This document shows positions 8,709-17,747 of a DNA stretch of 64,000 nucleotides, one piece after another; position 1 is the stretch's first letter; each line of letters opens with the position of its first letter. The stretch is from a virus, in IMG/VR virus record IMGVR_UViG_3300023170_002584, positions 1-64,000 of that record; one strand, given 5' to 3'. Position numbers and translations under genes: made by a program. The notes under the pieces were generated by a model. It saw nothing but the letters and a program-made list of their open reading frames with translations. It was not told the DNA's origin and did not search any database.

Positions 8709-9530
8709 TCACTTTATTGATGCGGTGTACTTGCCCATTTCTCTGATCTTTTTGGTGACACCAAGGTTAATTAGTTCATCCAAGAATGCCTTGCATGATT
8801 GATTAATATCTAAATTTGAATTATCAATGATTGCGTCAAACTTATTATAATTGTCTGCGTCAATTTCACTCTGATGAGTGCTTTCATAGAGTGAGCGAGT
8901 TAGTCTAATAACTTTTCCACCACGCTTTTGCACAGCCTCAATCTCATTTAAGAATCGACAGTCGCCAATAACAGCAATCTCTGGTTTATCAGCTTCAATT
9001 CTTCGAAAGCAATTTTCCAACCAGATTGGCTGGTACATTTTACGCATAACGTCTGTGCCAAAGAATTGCATGAACTCACGAGCGGTCATTGGTCCCTTAT
9101 GATGACATATCTTACCGTTGGGACCAATATCGCTAGTATCTCCCGGCATATTTTCCCATAATAGATGCTCCTGAATCTGATTCTTTTGTTCGTCTGTTCC
9201 ATAGACACATTCTGGTGGAATATTAAATAGCATAACACAGATTTCTTTTAATGAATCTGCGAAATTATAGCCGCGAATAAGAGGCCAAATTCTACGAGAG
9301 GCATATTGGAAAAATTCATCCGTATGCTGCTGTAGATCAAGAACTCCAAGTTCTTCAAACTCTTTTCCATTTTCATCATGAAAAGTACAGTTTACCACAA
9401 GCTCCCCTTCCGGGGAAATTAGAAACTTTTCAACAATATCATGGCGTTTCATCTCATGACCATGTAGATAGTTGGAAAGAGTAGTCTTTCCTGATTGCTT
9501 TTTACCGCATAATGCAATGATCTGTGTCAT
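8709..9530 (-). CDS. Deoxynucleoside monophosphate kinase
   Basis: A 273-residue P-loop kinase that phosphorylates dNMPs to dNDPs for DNA synthesis, as T4 gene 1 does. The Walker A motif is at the extreme N-terminus (ALCGKKQSGKTTLSNYL). The second half has the family pattern REFMQFFGTDVMR, then IAVIGDCRFLNEIEAV and VIRLTR, which form the nucleotide site. The ATG at 9530 follows AAGGAAAATTTTG and overlaps the primase stop by one base (TGATG). It works with MazG, ribonucleotide reductase, ThyX and dCMP deaminase found elsewhere in the window. Confidence 0.88.
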   Translation of the reverse strand: MTQIIALCGKKQSGKTTLSNYLHGHEMKRHDIVEKFLISPEGELVVNCTFHDENGKEFEELGVLDLQQHTDEFFQYASRRIWPLIRGYNFADSLKEICVMLFNIPPECVYGTDEQKNQIQEHLLWENMPGDTSDIGPNGKICHHKGPMTAREFMQFFGTDVMRKMYQPIWLENCFRRIEADKPEIAVIGDCRFLNEIEAVQKRGGKVIRLTRSLYESTHQSEIDADNYNKFDAIIDNSNLDINQSCKAFLDELINLGVTKKIREMGKYTASIK

Positions 9531-10534
9531 CAAAATTTTCCTTGAATTTGAGGCTTGATTAGTTCATTGACTTCATTGACTGTCATATCGCCAATGTCGT
9601 TTTTGGGAATTTCCACAGTATAAATATTAAATAAAAGTTTCAATCGCTCATATATGTCTCTTTTACAAGCGTCACCCGCTTTATCATTGTCAGACATAAT
9701 AATCACATTTGAAACGCCGGTCTTTTGAATCAGAAATTCTTGAGCATCGCTAATCTTTGAACCGAATATTCCAACGGCATTTCTAATACCAGATTCCCAA
9801 AGACGGATAACATCGCCTTGTCCCTCTGCTAGTATTATAGTCGCACTTCTACTAATATGCTCAATTGCTTTTCCGTAATTATACAAAAAGTTGGATTTAT
9901 TGAATCCCTTTTGGTTAATCCATTTTCTAGGGTCATTACCTATAGTTCTACCGACGCATCCAACCATGTACTCATCATTCTCATCGTACACTGGAAATAC
10001 AATACGCTTGTACATTTGACTATCGGGCCTAGTGCATAATCCTACATCAAAAAGATCTAGTGCTTCTTGAGAGAATCCTCTATTGATATAGTATTGTGCA
10101 GGAAAGGTAAGGTGTTTCCTTACCGTAGATCTTGTTATCTTATTTTGTAGTTTCTCAACTTTTCTTGTATTTTTCAGTAATTTATCTAGTGCTTCTGATG
10201 ACTTATAAGTAATTGAAATGTCTATTTTTACGCCAGAGCAAAAATCTTGACAGAACTTAATAACTTCTGGAAACTTATAAGGTTTTTTGAATTTATTCTC
10301 AAGGAGCATCCAGACTAAAGAAATAATATCATTAGTTGACTTCTCATTGTGACATCCCTGAGTATTACAAAACCATTTACCGCAGTGATCTTCATGATCT
10401 TCGTCAATATTGATATTGAATGCAGTAACATTGTCTCCTTCATGGACTGGACAAGAACTTATCAGTAGGTTATGTGACTCGTAATATTCATTAATTTCAA
10501 AAAAGGCAAAGAAATCAAAAATCTTCTTCACCAT
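9530..10534 (-). CDS. DnaG-type primase (zinc finger plus TOPRIM)
   Basis: A 334-residue primase that makes RNA primers for the phage fork. A zinc-binding site is near the N-terminus (CPVH at 28-31, then CGKWFCNTQGC). The TOPRIM domain follows, with the conserved glutamate in ILAEGQGDVI and the acidic pair in MSDNDKAG. I chose the ATG at 10534, which has AGAGGAAG in front and overlaps the helicase end by 20 bases; an upstream ATG at 10621 would overlap by 107 bases and lacks a ribosome site. It is shorter than bacterial DnaG, with no obvious helicase-binding C-terminal domain. Confidence 0.87.
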   Translation of the reverse strand: MVKKIFDFFAFFEINEYYESHNLLISSCPVHEGDNVTAFNINIDEDHEDHCGKWFCNTQGCHNEKSTNDIISLVWMLLENKFKKPYKFPEVIKFCQDFCSGVKIDISITYKSSEALDKLLKNTRKVEKLQNKITRSTVRKHLTFPAQYYINRGFSQEALDLFDVGLCTRPDSQMYKRIVFPVYDENDEYMVGCVGRTIGNDPRKWINQKGFNKSNFLYNYGKAIEHISRSATIILAEGQGDVIRLWESGIRNAVGIFGSKISDAQEFLIQKTGVSNVIIMSDNDKAGDACKRDIYERLKLLFNIYTVEIPKNDIGDMTVNEVNELIKPQIQGKF

Positions 10535-12026
10535 CTTCCTCTTCAAAATTCGCATTTTGCGAATTTGCAAATCCTTGTTGATTGTTGTTTGCATTACTCT
10601 TAATCTCTCTAATAGTGCCAACTTCTCTTACTTTTGCAAACTTGCCGTCCATTTGCAAGCATATATAACCTTCGTCTTCCATTCCGGGTCCATGTCTGGA
10701 AACAATTGGTATAAGTTTTTTATTTCCATTGTTTATTCCATCCGTAACTTTTTCTTCATCTGACTTATCCTTGAAGATTGAGAATGAAGTACAGAGCCAA
10801 ACTAAACGGTCAGATCCGGAAACTACATCTGTAGATTCCTTGGTAATACCATCTCTATTAAGCTGCACAAATGACAAACACGGGCAATCATTCTCTACAC
10901 AAAAATTATGCAGTGAAGTGATCTGAAAACCGAGAACTTGGAATTCTGCAAGATTGTTATTAATACTAGAAGATGTCATCAGTTTTAGATAGTCATAAAT
11001 AATCACGCAGTCATTTAGTCTTCCTGTTTCATCATAGCCAACTCTCTTTAATAGCCATCTTTTGATAATAGATAGTGTTTCATCAAATGGTCTACCAGCA
11101 ATGCTAATATAGTCATAAGGTATAGATTCAATAGTCTCTACAGATTTTGTCACAGAGTCTACTTTTTCAGGATCTGTAGCAAATTTACCGGATGCAACAT
11201 CATTAATTTCAACACCGCTTTTATTTGCAATGATTCTATTCCAGTGATCTTCTGTGCTCATTTCTGTATCAAGCATAAGTACTGGTATATCATACTCTCC
11301 AGCAATATGCAAGGCAATATTATCGGCAAGTACAGATTTTCCAGTTTTGGGACGAGCAGCAATCAGGTCTACGCATTTTCGACGCAAGCCGCCTCCAATA
11401 GCCTTATCGAATGCACTCATACCAGTTGGAATACCAATAGACTTGCCATCATTATTCTTGATATGTTCTAGATATGCATGGATGCCTTCGCCAATAGATT
11501 TTGGAGAAAGATCATCTTCCTTCATGAAGGATAGACATACATCTTGAATAGGGTTTTCTGCAATCGACAAAATGCTGGCGATGTCCTCATCTCCAGTAAC
11601 TTTGTTCAGGTTTAAATAAATGTCTCTGAGCTTACCCTGCATGATTCTGGCAAATTCAAGCCTCTTTAGTTTTTTGGCGTGCTCTGCGACATTATTAATA
11701 TTAACCGGAGTATTCATAACTCCAGTGATATGTTTTAGCATATCATTTTTTTCAACAAATTCGTCTAGGTTTAGACTCTTTGCTGATGACAGGATCTCTG
11801 TATAACCAACAACATCTCCACTTTCGAATGAATGCTTAATGCACTTATATAGGACTTTGTTATTTTCGATTGTGAAACTCTCTTCATTTACGAAGAGTTC
11901 AACTTCTAGTAAGCATTCCTTACCATGCTGTAAAAGTCCGGCAAGAACAGCACGTTCAGAAGCTACATTTTTCAAATCGGTTTCTTTAGACACTATCAAA
12001 TTCTCCGCGAAATACATTTGTCGCAA
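10515..12026 (-). CDS. Replicative DNA helicase, DnaB family
   Basis: A 503-residue hexameric helicase. The N-terminal 130 residues are the helical DnaB N-domain (AVLAGLLQHG, FTIENNKVLYKCI). The RecA-like motor follows, with IPTGMSAFDKAIGGGLRRK, Walker A ARPKTGKS, the acidic MLDTEM segment and Walker B CVIIYDYLKL. The last 25 residues are an Asn/Gln and Glu-rich tail (NNNQQGFANSQNANFEEED) that may be a partner-binding tip. It sits directly upstream of the primase gene, matching the usual primase-helicase pair. Start overlaps the upstream gene by 31 bases; the ATG nine bases in is an alternative. Confidence 0.9.
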   Translation of the reverse strand: MRQMYFAENLIVSKETDLKNVASERAVLAGLLQHGKECLLEVELFVNEESFTIENNKVLYKCIKHSFESGDVVGYTEILSSAKSLNLDEFVEKNDMLKHITGVMNTPVNINNVAEHAKKLKRLEFARIMQGKLRDIYLNLNKVTGDEDIASILSIAENPIQDVCLSFMKEDDLSPKSIGEGIHAYLEHIKNNDGKSIGIPTGMSAFDKAIGGGLRRKCVDLIAARPKTGKSVLADNIALHIAGEYDIPVLMLDTEMSTEDHWNRIIANKSGVEINDVASGKFATDPEKVDSVTKSVETIESIPYDYISIAGRPFDETLSIIKRWLLKRVGYDETGRLNDCVIIYDYLKLMTSSSINNNLAEFQVLGFQITSLHNFCVENDCPCLSFVQLNRDGITKESTDVVSGSDRLVWLCTSFSIFKDKSDEEKVTDGINNGNKKLIPIVSRHGPGMEDEGYICLQMDGKFAKVREVGTIREIKSNANNNQQGFANSQNANFEEEDGEEDF

Positions 12027-12535
12027 ATGTAATTTTCTCTAGCAAACATTGGATTGACATCAAAGGATTTATTGCATTGTGAGCATGTAACACTTTTAGT
12101 TTGATATTCTCTACGCTTTCTTTCTACTCTAGGAGAGTTAGAGTCATCAATACTGTTGAAGCCTCTTTCCTGCTCAGCCTCTTCTAAAACTCCAGCCATT
12201 GACTCAAACTTATTTTGACCAGAAGACTTTACCGACCGTTTTGGCTTGGATGATTTTATTGAGAAATTTTCATCTACTTTAGGTTCTGACTTTTTGGTTT
12301 TAGATCTACCGTTCCTTCTGTTCTTTTTGGGAGGATCTTGCTTCTCTAACTTTTCAAGTCTTTCCATCATATTTTTAAGACTGGCGGATAATTCATCCAC
12401 AGGTTCTGGCTCTGGAATATCTACTTTTTCTCCGGAAATCATTTGATATGCTTCTGATATACATTCCCAATTACTGTCAATGATGCCATCATAGAGCAAT
12501 TCCCGCACTTTATCAACTAAATCTGTTAACGTCAT
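11996..12535 (-). CDS. Zinc-ribbon protein of unknown function in replication operon
   Basis: A 179-residue protein. Residues 1-60 look helical, 65-115 are a basic low-complexity linker (KKNRRNGRSKTKK), and the C-terminus carries two CxxC pairs (CSQCNKSFDVN, then CDKC) that should bind zinc. Length and position between RecA partners and the helicase suggest a DNA-binding accessory factor, such as a helicase loader, but I see no family signature for that. The start has GGAG and overlaps the previous stop as ATGA. Confidence 0.78.
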   Translation of the reverse strand: MTLTDLVDKVRELLYDGIIDSNWECISEAYQMISGEKVDIPEPEPVDELSASLKNMMERLEKLEKQDPPKKNRRNGRSKTKKSEPKVDENFSIKSSKPKRSVKSSGQNKFESMAGVLEEAEQERGFNSIDDSNSPRVERKRREYQTKSVTCSQCNKSFDVNPMFARENYICDKCISRRI

Positions 12536-13020
12536 TTAAAACTCCTAGCTTTTCCTAAATCTTGAAAAAGTGAAACCCTCTTCTTTATATCACGACAGGT
12601 TTCTGACAACATCTGAATACCAGCATACAGTCTTAAACGCGACTTTTCAATAGATTGTGCGTAAGTATTCTCAGAAATTATAGATTGCTTTTTTATTTCT
12701 GCTGGTAGAAATTTGTCATAGTTTGACCATTGTTTAGCAAACAAATAGTTCAATGCTTCAACACACCAAGTATACTGACTACTTATTAAATCTAGCTTCT
12801 TTTGAAGAAGACCGCCATAATTCATCAGGGTAATTGCATTTGTAAAACATTCATCAGATGTTAAACTGATTATTTCTTCTGGCGGAAGATGTAATATGTG
12901 CGAATATTCATCACTATCTTTGTACTCTACAATATTATTAGCCGCACAAAAGTTATCAATCCATTCTGTAAATTTGTCCAGTCCATCTATTCCAGAGACT
13001 GTTGAATCAAGTTCTTCCAT
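12532..13020 (-). CDS. Helical protein, possible UvsY-like recombination mediator
   Basis: A 162-residue protein predicted mainly helical. Its C-terminal half has long heptad-like helices (KKLDLISSQYTWCVEALNYL, then EKSRLRLYAGIQMLSETCRD). Its size, helical make-up and place two genes from RecA/UvsX resemble phage UvsY mediators, which load UvsX onto SSB-coated DNA. That is inference from context; I cannot align it. The start is preceded by GAGGTCAGA. Confidence 0.7.
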   Translation of the reverse strand: MEELDSTVSGIDGLDKFTEWIDNFCAANNIVEYKDSDEYSHILHLPPEEIISLTSDECFTNAITLMNYGGLLQKKLDLISSQYTWCVEALNYLFAKQWSNYDKFLPAEIKKQSIISENTYAQSIEKSRLRLYAGIQMLSETCRDIKKRVSLFQDLGKARSFK

Positions 13021-13412
13021 TCTGACCTCTCATTGTATGGCAATGTGACAATTTTGATTTCGTTCAACCGACACCACTCTATTTTATCGGAATCTCTCTG
13101 TTTTGCAAGCACAAAATCCATTTTATTTTTGTGAAAAAACGGAGAATATTCATAGTGCTGCTGACCATGAACTTCGATCACAAGCATTAATTCAGGCAAG
13201 AAAAAGTCGGCATATAATAAAGAGCCTCTGCCAAGACGTTTAGATCCGGGCAGAGTGACTTCTTCATATAAAGAGTAGGTAGGCCAATTCTCTTTAATTA
13301 ACTCTCTAGCTTGTTTATGGTATGATGATTTTTTGGATCTGAAGTTCCTAGACTTATTTTTAGCATAATTAAACTTATGTTCTTTTCCATCTAATCCAGT
13401 AACTCTAAACAT
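12987..13412 (-). CDS. PD-(D/E)XK endonuclease, Vsr/DUF559-like
   Basis: A 141-residue nuclease. The active site reads LLYADFFLPELMLVIEVHGQQHY: an Asp, then about ten residues on E-V-H with the Q-Q-H patch seen in Vsr- and DUF559-like endonucleases. A later DSDKIEWCRLNEIKIVTLPYNE block is also typical of that group. It starts inside the end of the recA-like gene and overlaps the helical gene downstream by 34 bases. A role in recombination or repair (nicking or junction cutting) fits its place beside RecA. Confidence 0.78.
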   Translation of the reverse strand: MFRVTGLDGKEHKFNYAKNKSRNFRSKKSSYHKQARELIKENWPTYSLYEEVTLPGSKRLGRGSLLYADFFLPELMLVIEVHGQQHYEYSPFFHKNKMDFVLAKQRDSDKIEWCRLNEIKIVTLPYNERSEWKNLIQQSLE

Positions 13413-14448
13413 CCTTTAGCATACCATTAACCTGTGCCTTTACTTGATCAAAAATATCCTGTCGCTCTACAAGGAATTCATAAATCTTTGCCTGTCCTTG
13501 AAACTTAGGAGGCTCTTTAAATTCTTCGCTGCCCTCCAAGAATGGAATTGAATACCAAGCCCCGGCCTTGTCTATGATGCCAAATGATTCTGCTAGATCT
13601 ATCATTTCTTTTTCTTTGTCAATACCTTTGCCATATCTAATATGGCTAACACATTCTGTTCCAGATGCACCCATAGAAGAACATGCTACTTTCCAATGAA
13701 CAAGCTGTCCAATCTTTTTACCATTTTCTTCCCATGGTTCTATCTTTGCAATATCAATTCTAGTATCAGCCTGATACTGAATCATTACACCGCAGTCTGG
13801 AATTTTGACTTTACCGTATCCAGATGTGTTTGTAATATAATGCGTAATAATCAATACGATAATTTTGTTTTTTACTACTGTTTGCGAAGTCTTTTTTACC
13901 CAATGCGACAATAGTTTTGGAAGGGTTGCACGAAGTGAACCAGATGCACTCTCTTCAAGTTCTGACCTTGGCACTAAAGAAGAACATGAGTCAATCACGC
14001 ATACAGCACCTTTATTTTCAGGACGCTTTATTAGTTCTTCAGCAATATTTAAGAAGTCTTCAGCGGATAGAGACTCTCCATCTTCTGGACTATGAACAAT
14101 TTGTATTTTGTTTAAATCTAAACCTTCTGTACCAGAGAGATTATAAGCCTTTAATCGACTTTCGCCATCAACATAGATTACTGGACGATTATCATCTTGA
14201 GCATTTTTACAAATCTGCAAACATGTTGTGCTCTTTCCAGTTTTGGGATCTCCAGAAATAATATTCCAAGACGCCTCTCTAATTCCTCCATTAAGAGCTA
14301 GATCAAGTTTTGGACTTACGGTGATGCACTTTAGATCTGCCATGCTTTGAATTAGCTCTGATCCTTTAGATACGACTTTACCGAAGGCTCTTTGAATAGC
14401 CTTGTCGTTGCTCAAATCCACTTTCTTTTTTTTCTTATCGTCTGCCAT
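13405..14448 (-). CDS. RecA/UvsX-like recombinase
   Basis: A 347-residue strand-exchange ATPase. Walker A is SGDPKTGKSTTCLQI, the Walker B region is GAVCVIDSCSSLVP, and the DNA-binding loop region follows SELEESASGSLRATLPKLLS. The C-terminal part (HWKVACSSMGASGTECVSHI) is the conserved RecA core end. Length is close to RecA, but the sequence is closer in style to phage UvsX/RecA hybrids. It heads a recombination group with the Vsr-like nuclease and the UvsY-like protein, and starts four bases after the gene upstream. Confidence 0.88.
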   Translation of the reverse strand: MADDKKKKKVDLSNDKAIQRAFGKVVSKGSELIQSMADLKCITVSPKLDLALNGGIREASWNIISGDPKTGKSTTCLQICKNAQDDNRPVIYVDGESRLKAYNLSGTEGLDLNKIQIVHSPEDGESLSAEDFLNIAEELIKRPENKGAVCVIDSCSSLVPRSELEESASGSLRATLPKLLSHWVKKTSQTVVKNKIIVLIITHYITNTSGYGKVKIPDCGVMIQYQADTRIDIAKIEPWEENGKKIGQLVHWKVACSSMGASGTECVSHIRYGKGIDKEKEMIDLAESFGIIDKAGAWYSIPFLEGSEEFKEPPKFQGQAKIYEFLVERQDIFDQVKAQVNGMLKDV

Positions 14449-14451
14449 TTA

Positions 14452-14952
14452 TTACAAGCCTTTCAATATATTTCTGCCATACCCAAACGGTTTCGATACT
14501 TCAGTCTTATTATTTTCAGAAATTACTATCTCTGTTTCTTTACGCTCTTTCTCAAACTTTTCGATTATAGGAATTAGCTTATCCCTATTTTCTTTTTTGG
14601 ATAACTTCAATATAAACTTAGCCTGTGGTGATTTTATTGCTTTTATTACTGAGTCGGCGTGATAGTCTTTCAGTAGTTTGTTTGCCGCAATAACTTCGCC
14701 CTTATAAGCACCATGCAACTTATTTCCTTGCAGCCAGAAACTCTCTGCGTTTTTGCCAGAATTGAAATACTCATTTCTTTTCTGGAATATCAACTCCGCA
14801 ATGTAATTTCCGGGCGTTACATAGCCAGCCTTATGCATAGATTTATAAGGAGTCTTTTCCGTGCATTGAGCAACTCGCTGCTTACTTATCTGCTCGGATT
14901 TTGTGGATGTGATTTGTGTCTTTTTTTGCTGCTCGTTTTTTTGATGCATCAC
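14452..14952 (-). CDS. Unknown basic protein
   Basis: A 166-residue, Lys-rich protein. The first 40 residues are polar and low in complexity; the core (GNYIAELIFQKRNEYFNSGK, SFWLQGNKLHGAYKGEVIAA) is well ordered in composition, and the end is Lys/Glu-rich helix. No motif recognised. A strong GGAGAAAG site supports a start at the GTG (14952) or the adjacent ATG (14949), even though this overlaps the upstream gene by 71 bases. Confidence 0.72.
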   Translation of the reverse strand: MMHQKNEQQKKTQITSTKSEQISKQRVAQCTEKTPYKSMHKAGYVTPGNYIAELIFQKRNEYFNSGKNAESFWLQGNKLHGAYKGEVIAANKLLKDYHADSVIKAIKSPQAKFILKLSKKENRDKLIPIIEKFEKERKETEIVISENNKTEVSKPFGYGRNILKGL

Positions 14953-15250
14953 CTTTCTCCGAAGCCTCTTTACTCATTACTGCGTATCCACGCTTAGAAT
15001 TGATATTCATAAGTTTATCAACTGTGAAATCATTAGTAGCTTTGTTTTTGCATTCATCATAGTACGATGAAACTACAGATTTGTCAAGTCCTAAATCAGA
15101 AGAAACATCAGATAAAGTCATACTGGAGCATTTGCTTTCAATGTAAAATTTTTGAACTTTAGAAAGTTCGTCAGTAGTTGCTTTGGCTTCGACATTTTCT
15201 TGTGCTTTAGGTTGTCTATTCGTTCTTCTTTTGGTTTTTTTGGTCGGCAT
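14882..15250 (-). CDS. Small basic helix-turn-helix protein
   Basis: A 122-residue protein with a basic N-terminus (MPTKKTKRRTNRQPK), a central helix-turn-helix-like block (MTLSDVSSDLGLDKSVVSSY) and a basic tail. This pattern suggests a DNA-binding regulator or a terminase-small-subunit-like protein; the sequence does not decide. It overlaps both neighbours in the operon (35 and 71 bases). Confidence 0.72.
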   Translation of the reverse strand: MPTKKTKRRTNRQPKAQENVEAKATTDELSKVQKFYIESKCSSMTLSDVSSDLGLDKSVVSSYYDECKNKATNDFTVDKLMNINSKRGYAVMSKEASEKGDASKKRAAKKDTNHIHKIRADK

Positions 15251-15479
15251 TTATATCCTCCATTAATAAATCGGTTTTTAAAATAAGTTCTAATCGTTCT
15301 TTAAGAGATTTTATGCAATCAATGTATGACTCATGTTTTTCTTCAATTTGAAATTTACGACATAAATCATAGCCGATAAAATCTACTTCTTCTTTACCCA
15401 AAGGCTGTAGCAAGGTATTTCCATTAGTGACGGTTCCAATGTATGGAACTATCATAATTACACTTTTGTATTCTTCCAT
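15216..15479 (-). CDS. Unknown small acidic protein
   Basis: An 87-residue protein starting MEEYKSVIMIVPYIGTV, mixed alpha/beta in composition with a Lys/Asn-rich end. No recognised motif. The start has GAGGGCGG upstream and shares a base with the previous stop, so it is translated with the FmdB-like gene. Confidence 0.7.
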   Translation of the reverse strand: MEEYKSVIMIVPYIGTVTNGNTLLQPLGKEEVDFIGYDLCRKFQIEEKHESYIDCIKSLKERLELILKTDLLMEDINADQKNQKKNE

Positions 15480-15820
15480 TATCCGCCCTCTATGAAACGA
15501 CGTTTTTGCTCCGAATTCATTTTATTGATTTGAGAGTTTATTTCTTTCTTTGCTTCTTTTAGTGCAGATTTTTTAGAATCTTTATCTTGCAGTGTTCGCT
15601 CTTGAACTTCTGACTGTCCAAGCCTTTTAGCGTTACGCTCAGATAGCTGACCAATCGTAGTTGCCTCTTGACGAACAAATACCATTGGGGGATGAATCAC
15701 TCTTTCAAGCGTATCATTTCCGCAACTGATACAATATATTATAGCCTTTTCGGTTATGCTTTGGTATACATCTTTTAGCTCGGTTTCACAATTTGAGCAT
15801 AAATAGTCATATGTTGGCAT
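15479..15820 (-). CDS. FmdB-type zinc-ribbon protein
   Basis: A 113-residue protein. The N-terminal 45 residues are an FmdB-like zinc ribbon: MPTYDYLCSNCE, then CISCGND. This short ribbon is common in phages and is usually of unknown function. The second half is a charged helix rich in Lys and Glu. The start is set by GGAGGAATA. It sits next to phoH. Confidence 0.85.
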   Translation of the reverse strand: MPTYDYLCSNCETELKDVYQSITEKAIIYCISCGNDTLERVIHPPMVFVRQEATTIGQLSERNAKRLGQSEVQERTLQDKDSKKSALKEAKKEINSQINKMNSEQKRRFIEGG

Positions 15821-16527
15821 TATTCCTCCAATGCTCTCAGGATTTCCCCAATAATTCCATTTCTTTGAATGTCATCATAGGTTAGATAACAAACTCCAAC
15901 CCCTTCAATATTTCCAACTTTTCTTATTAAAGTTTCAAGCCCGCTACGAGATCTTAAATCGGTTTGATTGATATCCCCATTGATAATAACCTTGGAATTC
16001 TTGCCCATGCGAGTGATAAACATTTTTAATTGATCCAAGGTGCAGTTTTGTGCTTCGTCCAAAATCATGCAACAATAATCAAAGGTTGCACCTCTCATGA
16101 CTTCAAGCGGTTCATAACGAATCTTGCCGTCATTATAGTGGAGGCCATAGTTAGCCTGACCAAGAAAATTCTTAATATTTTCCTCAATAGGCTTTAGGTA
16201 AGGTGCAATCTTTTCATTCATCTCTCCGGGAAGTGATCCTAATTCTTTTCCGGAGCATACTAATGGACGAGTTGCAATAATTTTGTCGTAACTTCCTTCA
16301 TGCAAAAAATTGGCAAACATCCCAGCACTAATATAAGATTTCCCAGAACCAGCAGGTCCAACACAAATTGTGATTGGATTATTAATAATCGACATAATAT
16401 AATTATGATGATTGTCTGTTTTAGCAGTAACGGATTTAACCGCCGTTCTTGACTGTTTATCTTTCCTTTTATTTACTGGTCTAAAATCTGGTTTATTGAC
16501 TGGTCTTCTTGTTCTTTTTTTTCTCAT
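15820..16527 (-). CDS. phoH: PhoH-like ATPase
   Basis: A 235-residue P-loop ATPase of the PhoH family, often carried by phages and thought to be an RNA helicase or RNase partner. Walker A is GPAGSGKSYISAG; Walker B is CCMILDEAQNCTLDQ, followed by FITRMGKNSKVIINGD and DLRSRSGLE, all standard PhoH blocks. The first 40 residues are basic and disordered. It overlaps the FmdB-like start by one base. Confidence 0.93.
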   Translation of the reverse strand: MRKKRTRRPVNKPDFRPVNKRKDKQSRTAVKSVTAKTDNHHNYIMSIINNPITICVGPAGSGKSYISAGMFANFLHEGSYDKIIATRPLVCSGKELGSLPGEMNEKIAPYLKPIEENIKNFLGQANYGLHYNDGKIRYEPLEVMRGATFDYCCMILDEAQNCTLDQLKMFITRMGKNSKVIINGDINQTDLRSRSGLETLIRKVGNIEGVGVCYLTYDDIQRNGIIGEILRALEE

Positions 16528-16538
16528 GTATTAGCTTC

Positions 16539-17738
16539 TTATGTTAAATCTGTAACACTTTTCTTAGCTTCCCAGAATCTACAACTCCAATATCTTGCCT
16601 TCCATTTAGGACCGGGATTAGTATCGCATTGATGACGGGCACGGAAATTCTTACGCCTCTGAGGATCATCGCGTTTAATATCCATGTTTGGATCGCCAAA
16701 ATTCACCTTTACGATATTACCCTTATCATTTTTAACATAAACGCTAAACTTCTTTGGACCCTTTGGAGTTCTAAAGGGCTTATTGAGTTTAACATTCTTC
16801 TTCTTTTTTTCCGCCATTAATGATTCAACATCGTCTTCTTCTTCATCATTATCGTTATCTTCATCCAAAGAAGCATACATAACTGAATCAAAAATAGCCT
16901 CAATAAAATGCTCAGCTTTAGAGATCTTATCCTTAGTCCATTCTTCAAATGCCACAGGCTTAGTTTCTAGCATTTCTACTAATTCCATAAGCTGCATGTG
17001 CATTTTCATAATTTGTGCAACTTGCATTGACCCTTCTTCATATTCAGCCTTGGTGCTTTTTGGATGCGACTTTGGCAAAAGATCATTGTCTTGTTTGTAA
17101 TTAGGATTACTTGGTCTACCATTTCTCATTAAATAAAGAAAGGCATTAACTCTTGCCATAGCCCATCCATCCCTTGACATATTTGGGTGATGACTTGTGG
17201 AGAAAGCACCGGCACCACGACGATACACAGCTTTAAGCTGACCAAGGGTTGCTTTGCTGCCCTTTCCTTTTTCAGAAACTTTGGCATTATGTTCAGAAAC
17301 TTTGCTCTGTAGTTTAGATATTGTTTCTTTGCTTAGTGTAATTTTACCCTTATCATCTTTAGCACTATCTGGCTTATTCTTTTTGGAACCCTTCTTTCGA
17401 TCTTTTTTAGGTGCTGGAGTTTTTCTTGGATCATTCTTTGGAGGTTTGCCATACTGTACAGCAATCGAATAATCTTCAGACTCTTCTCCAAAGTCTAAAT
17501 ATTCGTCTTCCGCTGGAATATACATCTTTGATTCATCAGTGATGATTTCTGTTGAACCAAATGTTTGATCGTAATAGTTATCTTTTACTTGATCAGCAGT
17601 AGACGCCTTAGATGACTGTTGACAAACGGCATACCTTTGTGAAGCGTCTGGATATTCTTCGTTCATTTTTGGATTAGACATACATCTGGACAAAAAATCA
17701 GTTCTGTCTTCATCAGGTTTTCTTTGTGGAATTGGCAT
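16539..17738 (-). CDS. Phage virion-type protein with two conserved modules
   Basis: A 399-residue protein made of modules often seen in phage structural or prohead proteins. The N-terminus (MPIPQRKPDEDRTDFLSRCM, then SQRYAVC) is one. A basic linker follows, then SRDGWAMARVNAFLYLMRNG. The last 70 residues (KFSVYVKNDKGNIVKVNFGD, RRKNFRARHQCDTNPGPK, YWSCRFW) are the other, a Cys-rich C-terminal module that I associate with phage head or portal-related proteins. Exact role unknown. It is the only clearly virion-associated type of sequence in the left block, flanked by phoH and mazG. The start follows GAGG. Confidence 0.78.
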   Translation of the reverse strand: MPIPQRKPDEDRTDFLSRCMSNPKMNEEYPDASQRYAVCQQSSKASTADQVKDNYYDQTFGSTEIITDESKMYIPAEDEYLDFGEESEDYSIAVQYGKPPKNDPRKTPAPKKDRKKGSKKNKPDSAKDDKGKITLSKETISKLQSKVSEHNAKVSEKGKGSKATLGQLKAVYRRGAGAFSTSHHPNMSRDGWAMARVNAFLYLMRNGRPSNPNYKQDNDLLPKSHPKSTKAEYEEGSMQVAQIMKMHMQLMELVEMLETKPVAFEEWTKDKISKAEHFIEAIFDSVMYASLDEDNDNDEEEDDVESLMAEKKKKNVKLNKPFRTPKGPKKFSVYVKNDKGNIVKVNFGDPNMDIKRDDPQRRKNFRARHQCDTNPGPKWKARYWSCRFWEAKKSVTDLT

Positions 17739-17747
17739 AGTTTAACC

